From the NCBI GenBank assembly GCA_020248915.1, contig JADCGP010000008.1, positions 248,001 to 312,000 on the forward strand: 64,000 bases of DNA, given 5' to 3'. The position numbers and the translations under genes are program-made. The notes beneath the pieces were generated by a model. The model made no database searches, was not told the origin of the DNA, and saw only the letters and a program-made list of their open reading frames with translations. The DNA comes from Rubrivivax sp. (GTDB lineage Bacteria > Pseudomonadota > Gammaproteobacteria > Burkholderiales > Burkholderiaceae_C). Below, one piece after another: positions 26,057 to 35,980 of this stretch (positions are counted from its first letter, which is position 1; the number at the start of each line of letters is the position of its first letter).

Positions 26057-27060
26057 GGTCCGGCGCGCTGGTAGCGGTTCACGGCGCGATTATGGTCGGC
26101 GAGTGTTTCGCTGAAGGCGCTGCTGCCGTCGCCGCGCGCCACGAAGTACAGCGCCCGTGTCGGCTCCGGCCGCACCGCTGCGCGCAGCGACGCCAGGCCG
26201 GGCAGCGCGATCGGGGTCGGCGGCAGGCCGCGCCGCATGTAGGTGTTGAAGGGTCCGTCGGTCTCGAGGTCGCGGCGGCGCAGGTTGCCATCGAAGGCTG
26301 CGCCAAGGCCGTAGATCACGGTGGGGTCGGTCTGCAGCGGCATGCCGATCCGCAGCCGGTTGACGAACACGCCGGCGATCCGTCCGCGCTCGTCCTCGCG
26401 CCCGGTCTCCTTCTCGACGATGGAGGCCAGGATCAGGGCCTCCTCGGGGCTGCGCAGCGGCAGGTCGGGCGCGCGTTCGGCCCAGGCCGCCTCGAGCCGG
26501 CGCTGCATCGCTGCATGCGCCCGCCGCAGCACGGTCAGGTCGCTGACGCCGCGGCTGTACGAGTAGGTGTCTGGGAAAAACCGCCCCTCGGCAGGGATCC
26601 CGGGGCTGCCGAGCGCGGCCATCAGCTCGGCGTCGGACATCGTGCGCGTCAGCGGGCGCAGGTGGGGCGCCTGGCCGAGCGCGGCGCGCACCTGCCGCAG
26701 CGTCCAGCCCTCGATGAAGCGCACCTGCTCGAGCGTCTCGTCGCCGCGCACCATCTTGTCGAGAAGCGCACGCGGCGTGATCCCGGCCTCGACCTCGTAG
26801 CTGCCGGCACGGATGCGCCGGGCCTGGCCCGACCAGCGGAACCACTCGTACAGCAGCCTGGCGTCGGTCTGCACGCCCGCCGCCACCCAGGCCTCGGCCA
26901 CCGCCCGCGGCGACGTGCCCGGCTCGATGGACAGCTCGACGCGCTCGGCGGCGAGCGGCAGTGCCCGCTCCAGCCACCACCAGGCCGCCGCACCGGCCAG
27001 CGCCGCCACCGCCAGCAGCAGGGCCACCAGAGAACCGAGCACGCGCAGCGTGCGTCGCAT
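26053..27060 (-). CDS. mltG: Endolytic peptidoglycan transglycosylase MltG
   Basis: 335 residues with one N-terminal membrane helix ([23 protein letters not shown]) and a periplasmic YceG/MltG domain. The catalytic Glu lies in [34 protein letters not shown] and [14 protein letters not shown] are the other family motifs. It cleaves nascent glycan strands and sets their length. ATG 27060 is preferred over 27108: AAAGGAGGG lies about 13 nt upstream, and the extra N-terminus would be atypical. It is divergent from ygfZ. Confidence 0.94.
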   Translation of the reverse strand: MRRTLRVLGSLVALLLAVAALAGAAAWWWLERALPLAAERVELSIEPGTSPRAVAEAWVAAGVQTDARLLYEWFRWSGQARRIRAGSYEVEAGITPRALLDKMVRGDETLEQVRFIEGWTLRQVRAALGQAPHLRPLTRTMSDAELMAALGSPGIPAEGRFFPDTYSYSRGVSDLTVLRRAHAAMQRRLEAAWAERAPDLPLRSPEEALILASIVEKETGREDERGRIAGVFVNRLRIGMPLQTDPTVIYGLGAAFDGNLRRRDLETDGPFNTYMRRGLPPTPIALPGLASLRAAVRPEPTRALYFVARGDGSSAFSETLADHNRAVNRYQRAGP

Positions 27061-27131
27061 GAGCCCGTAGGGCCCTCCTTTGCGAGACCCCGACCGCGGT
27101 GCATGCATGGCGGCTCATGATAATGACGCGC

Positions 27132-28064
27132 ATGACATCTGCCCCCGCCCCCGAAGGTGCCCTGCGCCTGGCCGACTGGGGCCTGATCCGCGCCCGCGGC
27201 GACGACGCCGCGACCTTCCTGCACGGACAGCTGACCAGCGACGTCACTCACCTGGACGACACGGCCGCGCGGCTGGCCGGCTACTGCTCGCCGAAGGGCC
27301 GGCTGCTGGCGAGCTTCATCGCCTGGCAGCCTGCCCCGGGCGACGTCCACCTTGCCTGCTCGGCCGAACTGCTGCCCGCCGCGCTGAAGCGGCTGTCGAT
27401 GTTCGTGCTGCGCGCACGCTGCAAGCTCGAGGACGCCAGCGCCGACGGGCTGCTGTGGGGCCTGGCCGGCGCAGCCGCGGTCGCTGCGCTGGGCGAAGCC
27501 GTACCGGACGGCCCGTGGCAGCGGCGCCCGTGGCACGGCGGCGACCTCGTTCGCCTGCCCGACGCCCTGGTCGGCGGCGCCCGCGTGCCGCGCTTCCTGC
27601 TAGCCGGCGCCGAACCGCCTGCGCTGACCGCGCTGGCGCCCGACGAGTGGCTGGGTCTCGAGGCCGCGAGCGGCGTGGCCCGCGTGGTCGGCGCGACGGC
27701 CGAGCAGTTCGTGCCTCAGATGGTCAACCTCGAACTGGTGGGGGGCGTCGACTTCCGAAAGGGTTGCTACCCGGGGCAGGAGGTCGTCGCCCGCAGCCAG
27801 TACCGGGGCACGCTGAAGCGGCGCGCCGGCCTGTTCGGCTGCGCCGCGCTGCCGCGGCCCGGCGAGGAAGTGTTCCACGACGCCGATCCCGGGCAGCCGG
27901 CCGGCATGGTGGCGCTCGCCGGGCGGCTGGCGGGGCAGCCGGTCGCCCTGGTCGAGGTCAAGCTGGCTGCGCTCGGCACCGGTACGCTGCACCTGGGCCG
28001 ACCGGACGGCGCGGTGCTGCAGCCGCTGCCCCTGCCCTACGAGATTCCCGCCGAGGCGCCATGA
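27132..28064 (+). CDS. ygfZ: Folate-binding protein YgfZ
   Basis: 310 residues with the family signature KGCYPGQEVVAR (Lys 210 to Arg 221; Cys 212 conserved) and the GcvT-like fold, including LHGQLTSDVTHL near the start. YgfZ uses tetrahydrofolate to support assembly or repair of certain Fe-S enzymes such as MiaB. ATG 27132 is taken as the start; ATG 27123 is possible. It is divergent from mltG and followed by a DUF4936 gene with a 4-bp overlap. Confidence 0.93.
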   Translation: MTSAPAPEGALRLADWGLIRARGDDAATFLHGQLTSDVTHLDDTAARLAGYCSPKGRLLASFIAWQPAPGDVHLACSAELLPAALKRLSMFVLRARCKLEDASADGLLWGLAGAAAVAALGEAVPDGPWQRRPWHGGDLVRLPDALVGGARVPRFLLAGAEPPALTALAPDEWLGLEAASGVARVVGATAEQFVPQMVNLELVGGVDFRKGCYPGQEVVARSQYRGTLKRRAGLFGCAALPRPGEEVFHDADPGQPAGMVALAGRLAGQPVALVEVKLAALGTGTLHLGRPDGAVLQPLPLPYEIPAEAP

Positions 28065-28357
28065 GCGCGGGCGACGGGCCCGAGCTCTACCTGTACTGGC
28101 GCGTCGGCGAGGCCGATGTTGCCGCTGCCGTCGCGGCGGCGCGTGCCTGGCAGCAGGGCCTCGCGACGCGGCATCCCGGGCTCTCGTGCCGGCTGCTGCA
28201 ACGCACGCAGGCCGGCGCGCCCACGCTGATGGAGGTCTATCGCCGCCCGGGCGGCATCGGCCCGGCGCTGGCCGAGGAGATACGCGCCGGCGGCGATGCG
28301 CTGCTCGCGCCGTGGCTGGACGGCGTGCGCCACCTCGAGGTCTTCGCGGCAGCGTAG
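28061..28357 (+). CDS. DUF4936 family protein
   Basis: 98 residues: ELYLYWRVGEADVAAAVAAA at the start, LLQRTQAGAPTLMEVYRR in the middle, and a Trp-rich APWLDGVRHLEVF end. It matches the short DUF4936 proteins that often follow ygfZ in Burkholderiales; this recall cannot be verified here. The ATG overlaps the ygfZ stop. Function unknown. Confidence 0.78.
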   Translation: MSAGDGPELYLYWRVGEADVAAAVAAARAWQQGLATRHPGLSCRLLQRTQAGAPTLMEVYRRPGGIGPALAEEIRAGGDALLAPWLDGVRHLEVFAAA

Positions 28358-28418
28358 CCGGCGCCGCCGTGTGCATCGCGACGGGGACGGAGGGCCGTCG
28401 CTTTGCCGCCCGGCACGC

Positions 28419-29288
28419 CTACAGCGCCAACGCCATCGGCTGCAGCCTGCTGCCGTCCATCTCGATCGAAGCGCCCTGCGGGGTGAACCCGGCGCGGGCA
28501 TAGAAGGGCTCGGTGCCGGGCGCCGCGAGCAGCTCGACACGTCCGGCGCCGCGGTCGCGCGCCTCGCCCACCAGGCGTTGCAGGACCTGCAGCCCGACGC
28601 CGGAGCGACGCAGCCCCGGGTGCACCGCGAGGCGGCCGATGCGGGCCGCGCCGCCGGCCACGGCGAGGAGCCGGCCCGTCCCCACCGCCATGCCCAGGCG
28701 GTTGACCGCGAGCACGTGCACCGCACGCTCGTCGTCGGCGTCGCCGGCCAGCAGCGGCGGCAGGCCGTGCTCGCGGACGAACACCTCCTCGCGCAGCGTC
28801 CCGGCGGGCCGGCTCCACTCGCCCCAGCTGCCGCAGCGCAGCTCCAGCACCGGATCGCCCTGCTCGAAGCCCTGCAGCAGCGCCCGGAACACTGCCGGCA
28901 CCGGCCGGCTCGTCTGCGTGGCGGGATCGGCGAAGACGTAGACCAGTTCACCGTGCACCAGCCGCTCGGGCCCGCGGAACAGGGCCGCCTCGAACAGCAT
29001 CGACGAGTTGCCGATGCGCGCACAGCGGATCCCCACGTCGCAGACGTCGTCGTAGCGTGCCGACGCCTCGTACTCGACGGTGGCCTTGCGCGCGTACAGG
29101 TCGCCCTGCAGCTGCTCCATCGCCTCGTGGTAGGGCAGCGCCATGGCCCGCCAATAGCCGGCCACCGCCGTGTCGAAATACATCAGGTAGTGGGCGTTGA
29201 AGACGATCTTCTGCATGTCGACCTCGGCCCAGCGCACGCGCAGCCGGTCGAGGTATCGGAAATCGGCACGTTGCCGGATGGCGGTCAT
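28419..29288 (-). CDS. Fusion of a YbgC/FadM-type hotdog thioesterase and a GNAT acetyltransferase
   Basis: 289 residues in one uninterrupted frame. Residues 10-140 are a hotdog thioesterase: VRWAEVDMQKIVFNAHYLMYFD carries the catalytic-type Asp 24, and ATVEYEASARYDD and LVHGELVYVF follow. Residues 150-289 are a GNAT fold: FVREHGLPPLL, VGTGRLL, IGRLAVHPGLRRSGVGLQVL (acetyl-CoA loop, about 217-236) and FYARAGF. One half could hydrolyse an acyl-CoA and the other transfer an acyl group; substrates unknown. The start overlaps the stop of the alpha/beta hydrolase gene (ATGA). Confidence 0.85.
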   Translation of the reverse strand: MTAIRQRADFRYLDRLRVRWAEVDMQKIVFNAHYLMYFDTAVAGYWRAMALPYHEAMEQLQGDLYARKATVEYEASARYDDVCDVGIRCARIGNSSMLFEAALFRGPERLVHGELVYVFADPATQTSRPVPAVFRALLQGFEQGDPVLELRCGSWGEWSRPAGTLREEVFVREHGLPPLLAGDADDERAVHVLAVNRLGMAVGTGRLLAVAGGAARIGRLAVHPGLRRSGVGLQVLQRLVGEARDRGAGRVELLAAPGTEPFYARAGFTPQGASIEMDGSRLQPMALAL

Positions 29289-30277
29289 CGCGGGTCTCCT
29301 GTTCGCGGCACGGCGGCTTGCAGCGCGGCGGCCGCAGCCTGCATGGCGGCCCGCGCCTCCTTCAGCGCGCGGCCCATCTTGATGAAGTCGTGCGTCACGC
29401 CACGATACAGCTCCAGCGTCACCGGGACGCCGGCAGCGCGCAGCCGGTCCGCGTAGGCCAGGCCTTCGTCGACCAGCGGGTCGCACTCGGCGAGGATGAC
29501 GCAGGCCGGCGCGACGCCGTCGACATCGGCCTCCAGCGGCGCGAAGCGCCAGTCGCTGCGATGGCCGCGCTCGATCGCATGGTCGAAGAACCACTCGATC
29601 GTGGCCGCATCGAGCAGGAAGCCGTCGGCGAACAGCCGCCGCGAGGCGGTGTCGGCGTGCGCCGAGGTGCCCGGCGTCACGAGCAGCTGCAGCGCGAGCG
29701 GCAGTCCGAGGTCGCGGGCATGCAGCGCGCAGGCGGCGGCCAGCGTGCCGCCGGCACTGTCGCCGCCGACGGCGATCGGCCGCCCGGCCAGGCCGTGGCG
29801 ACCGGGCGACGCCGCCAGCGCCCGCATCGCCGCCCAGGCGTCGTCCACCGCGGCCGGGAAGCGGTGCTCGGGCGCGAGCCTGTAGTCGAGAGCGACCACG
29901 GCCCAGCCACTGAGCAGCGCGAGCTGGCGGCACAGGCTGTCGTGGGTCTCGAGGCTGCCGACGACGAAGCCCCCGCCGTGCAGGTAGAGCAGCGCCGGCC
30001 GCGGCGCATGGTCGACCGCATACAGGCGCGCCGGCCGCGGTGAGCCGTCGCCACCGGGCAGCGCCAGCGCCTCGACGCGGCCGAGGGGCGCGCGCGGCAG
30101 GTCGAGCACCTCGGCGCCGGCTTCGTAGGCGGCGCGTGCCTGCGCCGGTGTCATCGCGTGGAACGGCGCACGGCGGGCGCGCGCGATGCGCTCGAGCAGG
30201 CCGGCCATGGCCGGGGTCAGCAAGGCGGTGGGCGGGTGCGGTTTCAACGGAGCGGCGGCGCAGCGCGGCGCGAGCAT
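29285..30277 (-). CDS. Alpha/beta hydrolase of the hormone-sensitive lipase group
   Basis: 330 residues with the oxyanion HGGG (100-103), nucleophile elbow GDSAGG (Ser 174), acid in AECDPLVDEG and His in GVTHDF. This set defines the HSL (family IV) esterases. It probably hydrolyses short or medium acyl esters in the cytoplasm; no signal peptide is seen. It is transcribed divergently from the alcohol dehydrogenase gene, with 90 bp between, and is coupled to the thioesterase-GNAT gene, so the two may work on related acyl compounds (inference). Confidence 0.9.
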   Translation of the reverse strand: MLAPRCAAAPLKPHPPTALLTPAMAGLLERIARARRAPFHAMTPAQARAAYEAGAEVLDLPRAPLGRVEALALPGGDGSPRPARLYAVDHAPRPALLYLHGGGFVVGSLETHDSLCRQLALLSGWAVVALDYRLAPEHRFPAAVDDAWAAMRALAASPGRHGLAGRPIAVGGDSAGGTLAAACALHARDLGLPLALQLLVTPGTSAHADTASRRLFADGFLLDAATIEWFFDHAIERGHRSDWRFAPLEADVDGVAPACVILAECDPLVDEGLAYADRLRAAGVPVTLELYRGVTHDFIKMGRALKEARAAMQAAAAALQAAVPRTGDPR

Positions 30278-30367
30278 ACTGGCGACCGCCCTCCCGCCGC
30301 CGCGGCAGGCCCTGCCCGGACCCCGCTCCCTGCGCCCCGCCCGCTCCCCGACGCCCGAACCTCGAAG

Positions 30368-31516
30368 ATGGCCCGCATCCTCTACCTCACCCAGATCGAC
30401 ATCGACCCCGGCGCAGTCCGCCTGCTGGCCGGCGAGTGCCGCCGCGTCGGCATCGGCAAGCCGCTGGTCGTCACCGACGCCGGCGTGCGCGCGGCCGGCG
30501 TGCTGCAGCCGGCGCTCGACGCGCTCGACGGCCTGCCGCATGCGGTGTTCGACGACACGCCGAGCAACCCCACCGAGTCCGCGGTGCGGGCCGCCGTGGC
30601 CACCGCCCGCCAGGCCGGCTGCGACGGCCTGGTCGCGGTGGGCGGCGGATCGAGCATCGATCTCGCGAAGGGCGTCGCGATCGCCGCCACGCACGACGGC
30701 CCGCTCGCGACCTACGCCACCATCGAAGGCGGCAGCCCGAGGATCACCGAGCGCGTCTGGCCGCTGATCGCCGTGCCCACCACCGCCGGCACCGGCAGCG
30801 AGGTGGCGCGCGGCGCCATCCTGATCGTGGACGACGGTCGCAAGCTCGGCTTCCACAGCTGGCACCTGGTGCCCAGGGCCGCCCTGCTCGACCCCGAGCT
30901 GACGCTCGCGCTGCCGCCGCGCCTCACCGCGGCCACCGGCATGGACGCCATCGCCCACTGCATGGAGACCTTCATGGCGCCGGCGGTCAACCCGCCGGCC
31001 GACGGCATCGCGCTCGACGGTCTCGCCCGCGGCTGGGCGCACGTCGAGCGCGCCACCCGCGACGGCAGCGACCTCGAGGCGCGCTGGAACATGATGAGCG
31101 CGAGCATGCAGGGTGCGATGGCGTTCCAGAAGGGCCTGGGCTGCGTGCACTCGCTCAGCCACAGCCTGGGCGGCGTCGACCCGCGGCTGCACCACGGCAC
31201 GCTGAACGCGATGTTCCTGCCGGCGGTGGTGCAGTTCAACGCGGCGGCCGACTCCGTCCGCAGCGGTCGGCGTCTGCAGCGCATGGCGCAGGCCATCGGC
31301 CTGGCCGGCTGCGACGACCACGGCACCGAGCTGGCCGCCGCGCTGCGCGAGCTGAACGCCCGGCTGGGCCTGCCGCCGGGCCTGGCGGCGATGGGCGTCA
31401 CCCCCGGCCTGTTCGAGCGCATCATCGACGGCGCCATGGCCGACCACTGCCACAAGACCAACCCGCGGCTGGCCACGCGCGACGACTACCGGGCGCTGCT
31501 GGACGCCTCGATGTGA
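30368..31516 (+). CDS. Iron-containing alcohol dehydrogenase
   Basis: 382 residues with the NAD-binding VGGGSSIDLAKG (91-102) and VPTTAGTGSE (137-145). Metal ligands are Asp 193 and His 197 (MDAIAHCME), His 261 (CVHSLSHSLGG) and a His in RLHHG near 275. Group III alcohol dehydrogenases reduce or oxidise short aldehydes and alcohols. It resembles 4-hydroxybutyrate- or maleylacetate-type members, but no specific substrate is claimed. A RidA-like gene follows after 14 bp. Confidence 0.9.
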   Translation: MARILYLTQIDIDPGAVRLLAGECRRVGIGKPLVVTDAGVRAAGVLQPALDALDGLPHAVFDDTPSNPTESAVRAAVATARQAGCDGLVAVGGGSSIDLAKGVAIAATHDGPLATYATIEGGSPRITERVWPLIAVPTTAGTGSEVARGAILIVDDGRKLGFHSWHLVPRAALLDPELTLALPPRLTAATGMDAIAHCMETFMAPAVNPPADGIALDGLARGWAHVERATRDGSDLEARWNMMSASMQGAMAFQKGLGCVHSLSHSLGGVDPRLHHGTLNAMFLPAVVQFNAAADSVRSGRRLQRMAQAIGLAGCDDHGTELAAALRELNARLGLPPGLAAMGVTPGLFERIIDGAMADHCHKTNPRLATRDDYRALLDASM

Positions 31517-31530
31517 CGCCGCCACGGCCC

Positions 31531-31929
31531 ATGAGCGAACCCGTCTTCCACCACGTCGTCGGCGCGCCCGACCCGGTCGCACCCTTCAGCCACGCCGTCG
31601 AGCAGGACGGCTGGGTGTTCGTGACCGGCCAGATGCCTTTCTCCGGCACCGCCAACGACTCGCCCTACCCCGACGGCATCGAGGCACAGACGCACCAGGT
31701 GTTCGCCAACCTGAGGCGCGTGCTGGAAGGCGTCGGCCTCGGCCTCGAGCATGTGCTGCAGGCGCGGGTGTACCTGCGCCACTTCGACGACGACTACGCG
31801 GCGATGAATGCCGCCTACGCGAGCCACTTCGCGCCAGGGCGGCTGCCGGCGCGCACCTGCATCGGCGTCAGCGGCCTGGCGCGCGGCGCGCGGGTCGAGA
31901 TCGACTTCGTCGCCCGGCGGCCAGGCTGA
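31531..31929 (+). CDS. RidA/YjgF family protein
   Basis: 132 residues with SHAVEQDGWVFVTGQMPF, QTHQVFANLRRVLEGVGL, VYLRHFDDDYAAMNAAYASHF and RTCIGVSGLARGARVEIDFVA. The conserved C-terminal Arg and Glu (RTCIGV, VEIDFVA) match the family. RidA hydrolyses reactive enamine/imine intermediates; other members act on related imines. Its position after an alcohol dehydrogenase suggests clearance of a product, which is inference. Confidence 0.9.
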   Translation: MSEPVFHHVVGAPDPVAPFSHAVEQDGWVFVTGQMPFSGTANDSPYPDGIEAQTHQVFANLRRVLEGVGLGLEHVLQARVYLRHFDDDYAAMNAAYASHFAPGRLPARTCIGVSGLARGARVEIDFVARRPG

Positions 31930-32010
31930 CAACGGCCGGGGCCACGGCGCTCGCCACCCGCCGGCCGTGCTGCAGCCCGTCGCGGCACGGTGCAGTTCGT
32001 CGCACCGGCC

Positions 32011-32039
32011 TGGATCGCTCCCAGGGCCGCCGATATGGT
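32011..32039 (+). promoter_or_regulatory. Candidate sigma-70 promoter of the GntR/ABC operon
   Basis: TGGATC (32011-32016) and TATGGT (32034-32039) are spaced by exactly 17 bp. The -10 overlaps the inverted repeat at 32037-32060, as expected for a promoter repressed by the first gene's product. Confidence 0.45.
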
Positions 32040-32060
32040 GTGCTACATCAGCAACACACC
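32037..32060. promoter_or_regulatory. Likely autoregulatory operator of the GntR regulator
   Basis: GGTGTG (32037-32042) and CACACC (32055-32060) are perfect arms with 12 bp between, overlapping the -10. The GTGT...ACAC outline resembles sites described for YtrA-type GntR repressors, which control the ABC transporter genes encoded with them. Start codon of the regulator is 13 bp downstream. Confidence 0.5.
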
Positions 32061-32072
32061 CGAGGCGCTGCG

Positions 32073-32426
32073 ATGCAGACCTGGGACGACCGACAACCGA
32101 TCTACCAGCAGCTGGCCGACCTGCTGGCGGCGCAGCTGCTCGACGGCGATCCGCCCGAAGGCGCTGCCATGCCGTCCGTGCGGGCGCTGGCCGGCCGCCA
32201 CGTGCTGAACCCGCTGACGGTGAACCGCGCGCTGCAGGCGCTGGGCGAGGCCGGCCTGCTGGAGAGCCGGCGCGGCCTCGGCCTGTACGTGGTGCCCGGC
32301 GCGCGCGACAAGCTCAAGGCGAGCGAACGCGAGCGCTTTCTCGACACCGAGTGGCCGCGCCTGCGCGACCGACTGAAGAGGCTCGGCATCGGCCCCGAGC
32401 AGCTGCGCTGGGAGGAACTCACCTGA
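32073..32426 (+). CDS. GntR family regulator, YtrA/YhcF subfamily
   Basis: 117 residues: the winged helix PIYQQLADLLAAQLLDG, MPSVRALAGRHVLNPLTVNRALQAL and GLLESRRGLGLYV, followed by only a short helical tail (ERFLDTEWPRLRDRLKRLGI). No ligand domain is present, which is the YtrA plan. It probably represses this operon through the repeat at 32037-32060. Its stop overlaps the ABC ATPase start (TGATG). Confidence 0.9.
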   Translation: MQTWDDRQPIYQQLADLLAAQLLDGDPPEGAAMPSVRALAGRHVLNPLTVNRALQALGEAGLLESRRGLGLYVVPGARDKLKASERERFLDTEWPRLRDRLKRLGIGPEQLRWEELT

Positions 32427-33316
32427 TGGACCCGAACCTGCTCGTCGAGGCGCGCTCGCTCGGCGTGAGCTACGGCGCCAAGCGCGCCCTGGATGGCGTC
32501 AGCTTCACGATCCCGAAAGGCCGCGTGGTCGGCCTGCTGGGCCACAACGGCGCCGGCAAGACGACGCTGATGAAGGCGCTGGTCGGCCTGGTCAAGCCGG
32601 CGCAGGGCGACCTTGCGGTGCTCGGCCTGGACCCGCTGTGCGACCGTGTCGCCCTGCTCGAACAGGCCTGCTACATCCCGGACGTCGCGATCCTGCCGCG
32701 CTGGGCGCGCGTGAACGACCTGATCGGCCTGATGAGCGGCCTGCATCCGCGCTTCTCGGCCGAGCGGGCGCGCGCGCTGCTCCGCCGCACCAGCGTCGAC
32801 CCGGCCGACAAGGTCAAGACGCTGTCCAAGGGGATGGTCGTGCAGGCGCACCTGGCGCTCGTCGCCGCCATCGACGCCCGGCTGATGATCCTCGACGAGC
32901 CGACGCTCGGCCTGGACGTGCTGTCGCGCAAGGCGTTCTACGAGATGCTGATCGACGAGTGGTGCGACGGCGAGCGCAGCGTGCTGGTCAGCACGCACCA
33001 GGTCGAGGAGATCGAGACGCTGCTGTCGGACGTGCTGATGCTCAACGAGGGCCGGCTCGTGCTGTCGATCGGCCTGGAGGACATGGACCGCCGCTTCTAC
33101 GCGCTGGCTCACGACCCGGCGGTGGCCGAGCAGGTGGCCGCGGCGCACCCGCTGCTGCGCTACCGGGTCGGCCCGGGCAGCGCGCGCACTGCCGCGCTCT
33201 TCGACGGGAGCCCTCCGGCCAGCGTGCAGGCCCTCGGCCAGCGCGTGCGGCCGAGCCTGGTCGACCTGTTCGTCGCGCTGACGCGACGGCCCGAACTCGA
33301 CCGCACGCAGTTCTGA
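32426..33316 (+). CDS. ABC transporter ATP-binding protein
   Basis: 296 residues with Walker A GHNGAGKTT (39-47), signature LSKGM (133-137), Walker B LMILDEPT (153-160) and switch His (STHQVEE). A 75-residue C-terminal extension follows. It is the single ATPase of the three-gene GntR operon with the membrane protein at 33336-34244. The signature is LSKGM rather than LSGGQ, which is common in this exporter subfamily. Substrate unknown; antibiotic or envelope stress roles known in relatives are not proven here. Confidence 0.9.
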   Translation: MDPNLLVEARSLGVSYGAKRALDGVSFTIPKGRVVGLLGHNGAGKTTLMKALVGLVKPAQGDLAVLGLDPLCDRVALLEQACYIPDVAILPRWARVNDLIGLMSGLHPRFSAERARALLRRTSVDPADKVKTLSKGMVVQAHLALVAAIDARLMILDEPTLGLDVLSRKAFYEMLIDEWCDGERSVLVSTHQVEEIETLLSDVLMLNEGRLVLSIGLEDMDRRFYALAHDPAVAEQVAAAHPLLRYRVGPGSARTAALFDGSPPASVQALGQRVRPSLVDLFVALTRRPELDRTQF

Positions 33317-33335
33317 CCCGGCGCTGGAGACCCGC

Positions 33336-34244
33336 ATGCAACCCTACCTTTCCCTGCTGCAGCGCGAGTGGCTGCAACATCGACTCGGCTGGAGCCTCGC
33401 CGCCGGCATTCCGCTGGCCCTCGGCCTGCTGGTCGTGGCCTTCGGCAGCTTCGAGGCCAGCGAGATGCCGCCCGATCCCGACCAGATCCGCGCGATCGCA
33501 GCCTTCGCGTCGATCGGCGGCACGACGGTGCTGCTGTTCGTGGTCGCCTGCATCACCTCGCTCATCTTCATGGCCGGGCTGGCGCGGCGCGACCACGGCG
33601 ACCGCTCGATCGAGTTCTGGCTCTCGCTGCCGACCGGACACGCCCCGAGCCTGGCCGTGCCGCTGGCCGTCCACCTGCTTCTGGTGCCGGCGGCGGCGCT
33701 GGTGCTGGGCTGGCTGGCCGGGCAGGCGGTGTGCCTCGTCCTCGTCGGCCGCATGGGCGGCCTGGCGCAATGGGTCGCGCTGCCCTGGGCGGAACTGTTG
33801 CAGGCCACGCTGGTGCTGCTGCTGCGCTTCCTGGCTGGCCTGCCGCTCGCGGTGCTGTGGGTGCTGCCGCTCGTGTTGCTGCTCGTGCTGATGAACGCCT
33901 GGTTCAAGCGCTGGGGCTGGGTGGTGCTGGCGCTGGCCGTTCTCGCGCTGAACCTGATCGACCTGTTCACCACCGGCCAGCGCTGGCTTCTCGAGACCGC
34001 GGTGCAGTTGGTGCAGCGGGGCGGCCTTGCCCTGATCGGCGCTGGAGGGTCGGGCCTGTCGATCGGCATGGGCGAGGAGCCGGCCTCGGCGCTCGAGCGG
34101 ATGCCCGCGCTGGCCTGGCAGGACTTCCTGGCCGCCCTCGGCGGCCTCGTCTCGCCGCTGTTCGCGGGCGCACTGGTGGCGTCGGCACTCGGCTTCTGGC
34201 TGCTGCTGCGCTGGCGCGCAGGCGGCGCGGGGCTGTCCGACTGA
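33336..34244 (+). CDS. ABC transporter membrane component
   Basis: 302 residues with about six hydrophobic helices, including LAAGIPLALGLLVVAFGSF, TTVLLFVVACITSLIFMAGL, AVPLAVHLLLVPAAALVLGWL, LAVLWVLPLVLLLVLM and a C-terminal FAGALVASALGFWLLL. RRDHGDRSIEFWLSLP after the second helix is typical of the permease partner of YtrA-controlled ATPases. It begins 19 bp after the ATPase gene and should form the channel with it. Confidence 0.85.
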   Translation: MQPYLSLLQREWLQHRLGWSLAAGIPLALGLLVVAFGSFEASEMPPDPDQIRAIAAFASIGGTTVLLFVVACITSLIFMAGLARRDHGDRSIEFWLSLPTGHAPSLAVPLAVHLLLVPAAALVLGWLAGQAVCLVLVGRMGGLAQWVALPWAELLQATLVLLLRFLAGLPLAVLWVLPLVLLLVLMNAWFKRWGWVVLALAVLALNLIDLFTTGQRWLLETAVQLVQRGGLALIGAGGSGLSIGMGEEPASALERMPALAWQDFLAALGGLVSPLFAGALVASALGFWLLLRWRAGGAGLSD

Positions 34245-34304
34245 GCCCACCCCCGCCCGGGTCATGAATAGGGCGCCCGGTGGGGCGCACTCGCGGCGTC
34301 GGCG

Positions 34305-34325
34305 GGCGGCGGCCAGGACGCCGCC
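34305..34325 (-). terminator. Possible hairpin after aceA
   Basis: GGCGGCG (34305-34311) and CGCCGCC (34319-34325) form a 7-bp stem with a 7-nt loop, 15 bp beyond the aceA stop in the convergent gap. No T tract follows, and such GC stems can arise by chance in this sequence. Confidence 0.25.
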
Positions 34326-34339
34326 GCGCGCCGCGCCGA

Positions 34340-35638
<1,299 letters not shown>

Positions 35639-35980
35639 CGGCGGCTCCTGGGCAGGGGTGGTTTCGGGAGGACTCAAGGACGACTGCAATGCATCCAGCC
35701 TACTCCGGCCCGGCGGCGACGCCAAGACATATGTCTTATATAAGACAACTTAGAAAACGCATGAAAATCAAAGCCTTGGCTTCCGATTCCGCTTGGCGAA
35801 ATTGACTTCTCTCATATGGCGAACGATTTGTGCGTCGCCACATGCCTGACTTCACATTGCGGAAGCCCGTATGCGAGATGCGAAACGGTCCGGCGCCGCG
35901 GCCAGCCACCGTAAGCGCCACCACACTGGAACCCGGCGAAGTTCTTGCCGCGCCCCTCGCAGGGCGGCACCACGCGCGGC
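35639..35980. other. 342-bp gap upstream of aceA
   Basis: This gap between aceA and the amidotransferase gene stop holds a relatively AT-rich stretch (35724-35830) with the palindromes listed separately and likely aceA promoter elements on the minus strand. The part from about 35880 to 35980 is GC-rich and shows no gene or repeat. Confidence 0.6.
35724..35747. promoter_or_regulatory. Two overlapping palindromes in the aceA promoter
   Basis: AAGACATATGTCTT (35724-35737) and TGTCTTATATAAGACA (35732-35747) are both perfect palindromes sharing the TGTCTT half-site, so three AAGACA-type half-sites lie in a row. On the minus strand a TTTCAT -35 and TTATAT -10, 17 bp apart, would place the second palindrome over the -10. 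This fits a dimeric repressor, possibly of the GntR type, but the regulator is not identified. Confidence 0.55.
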
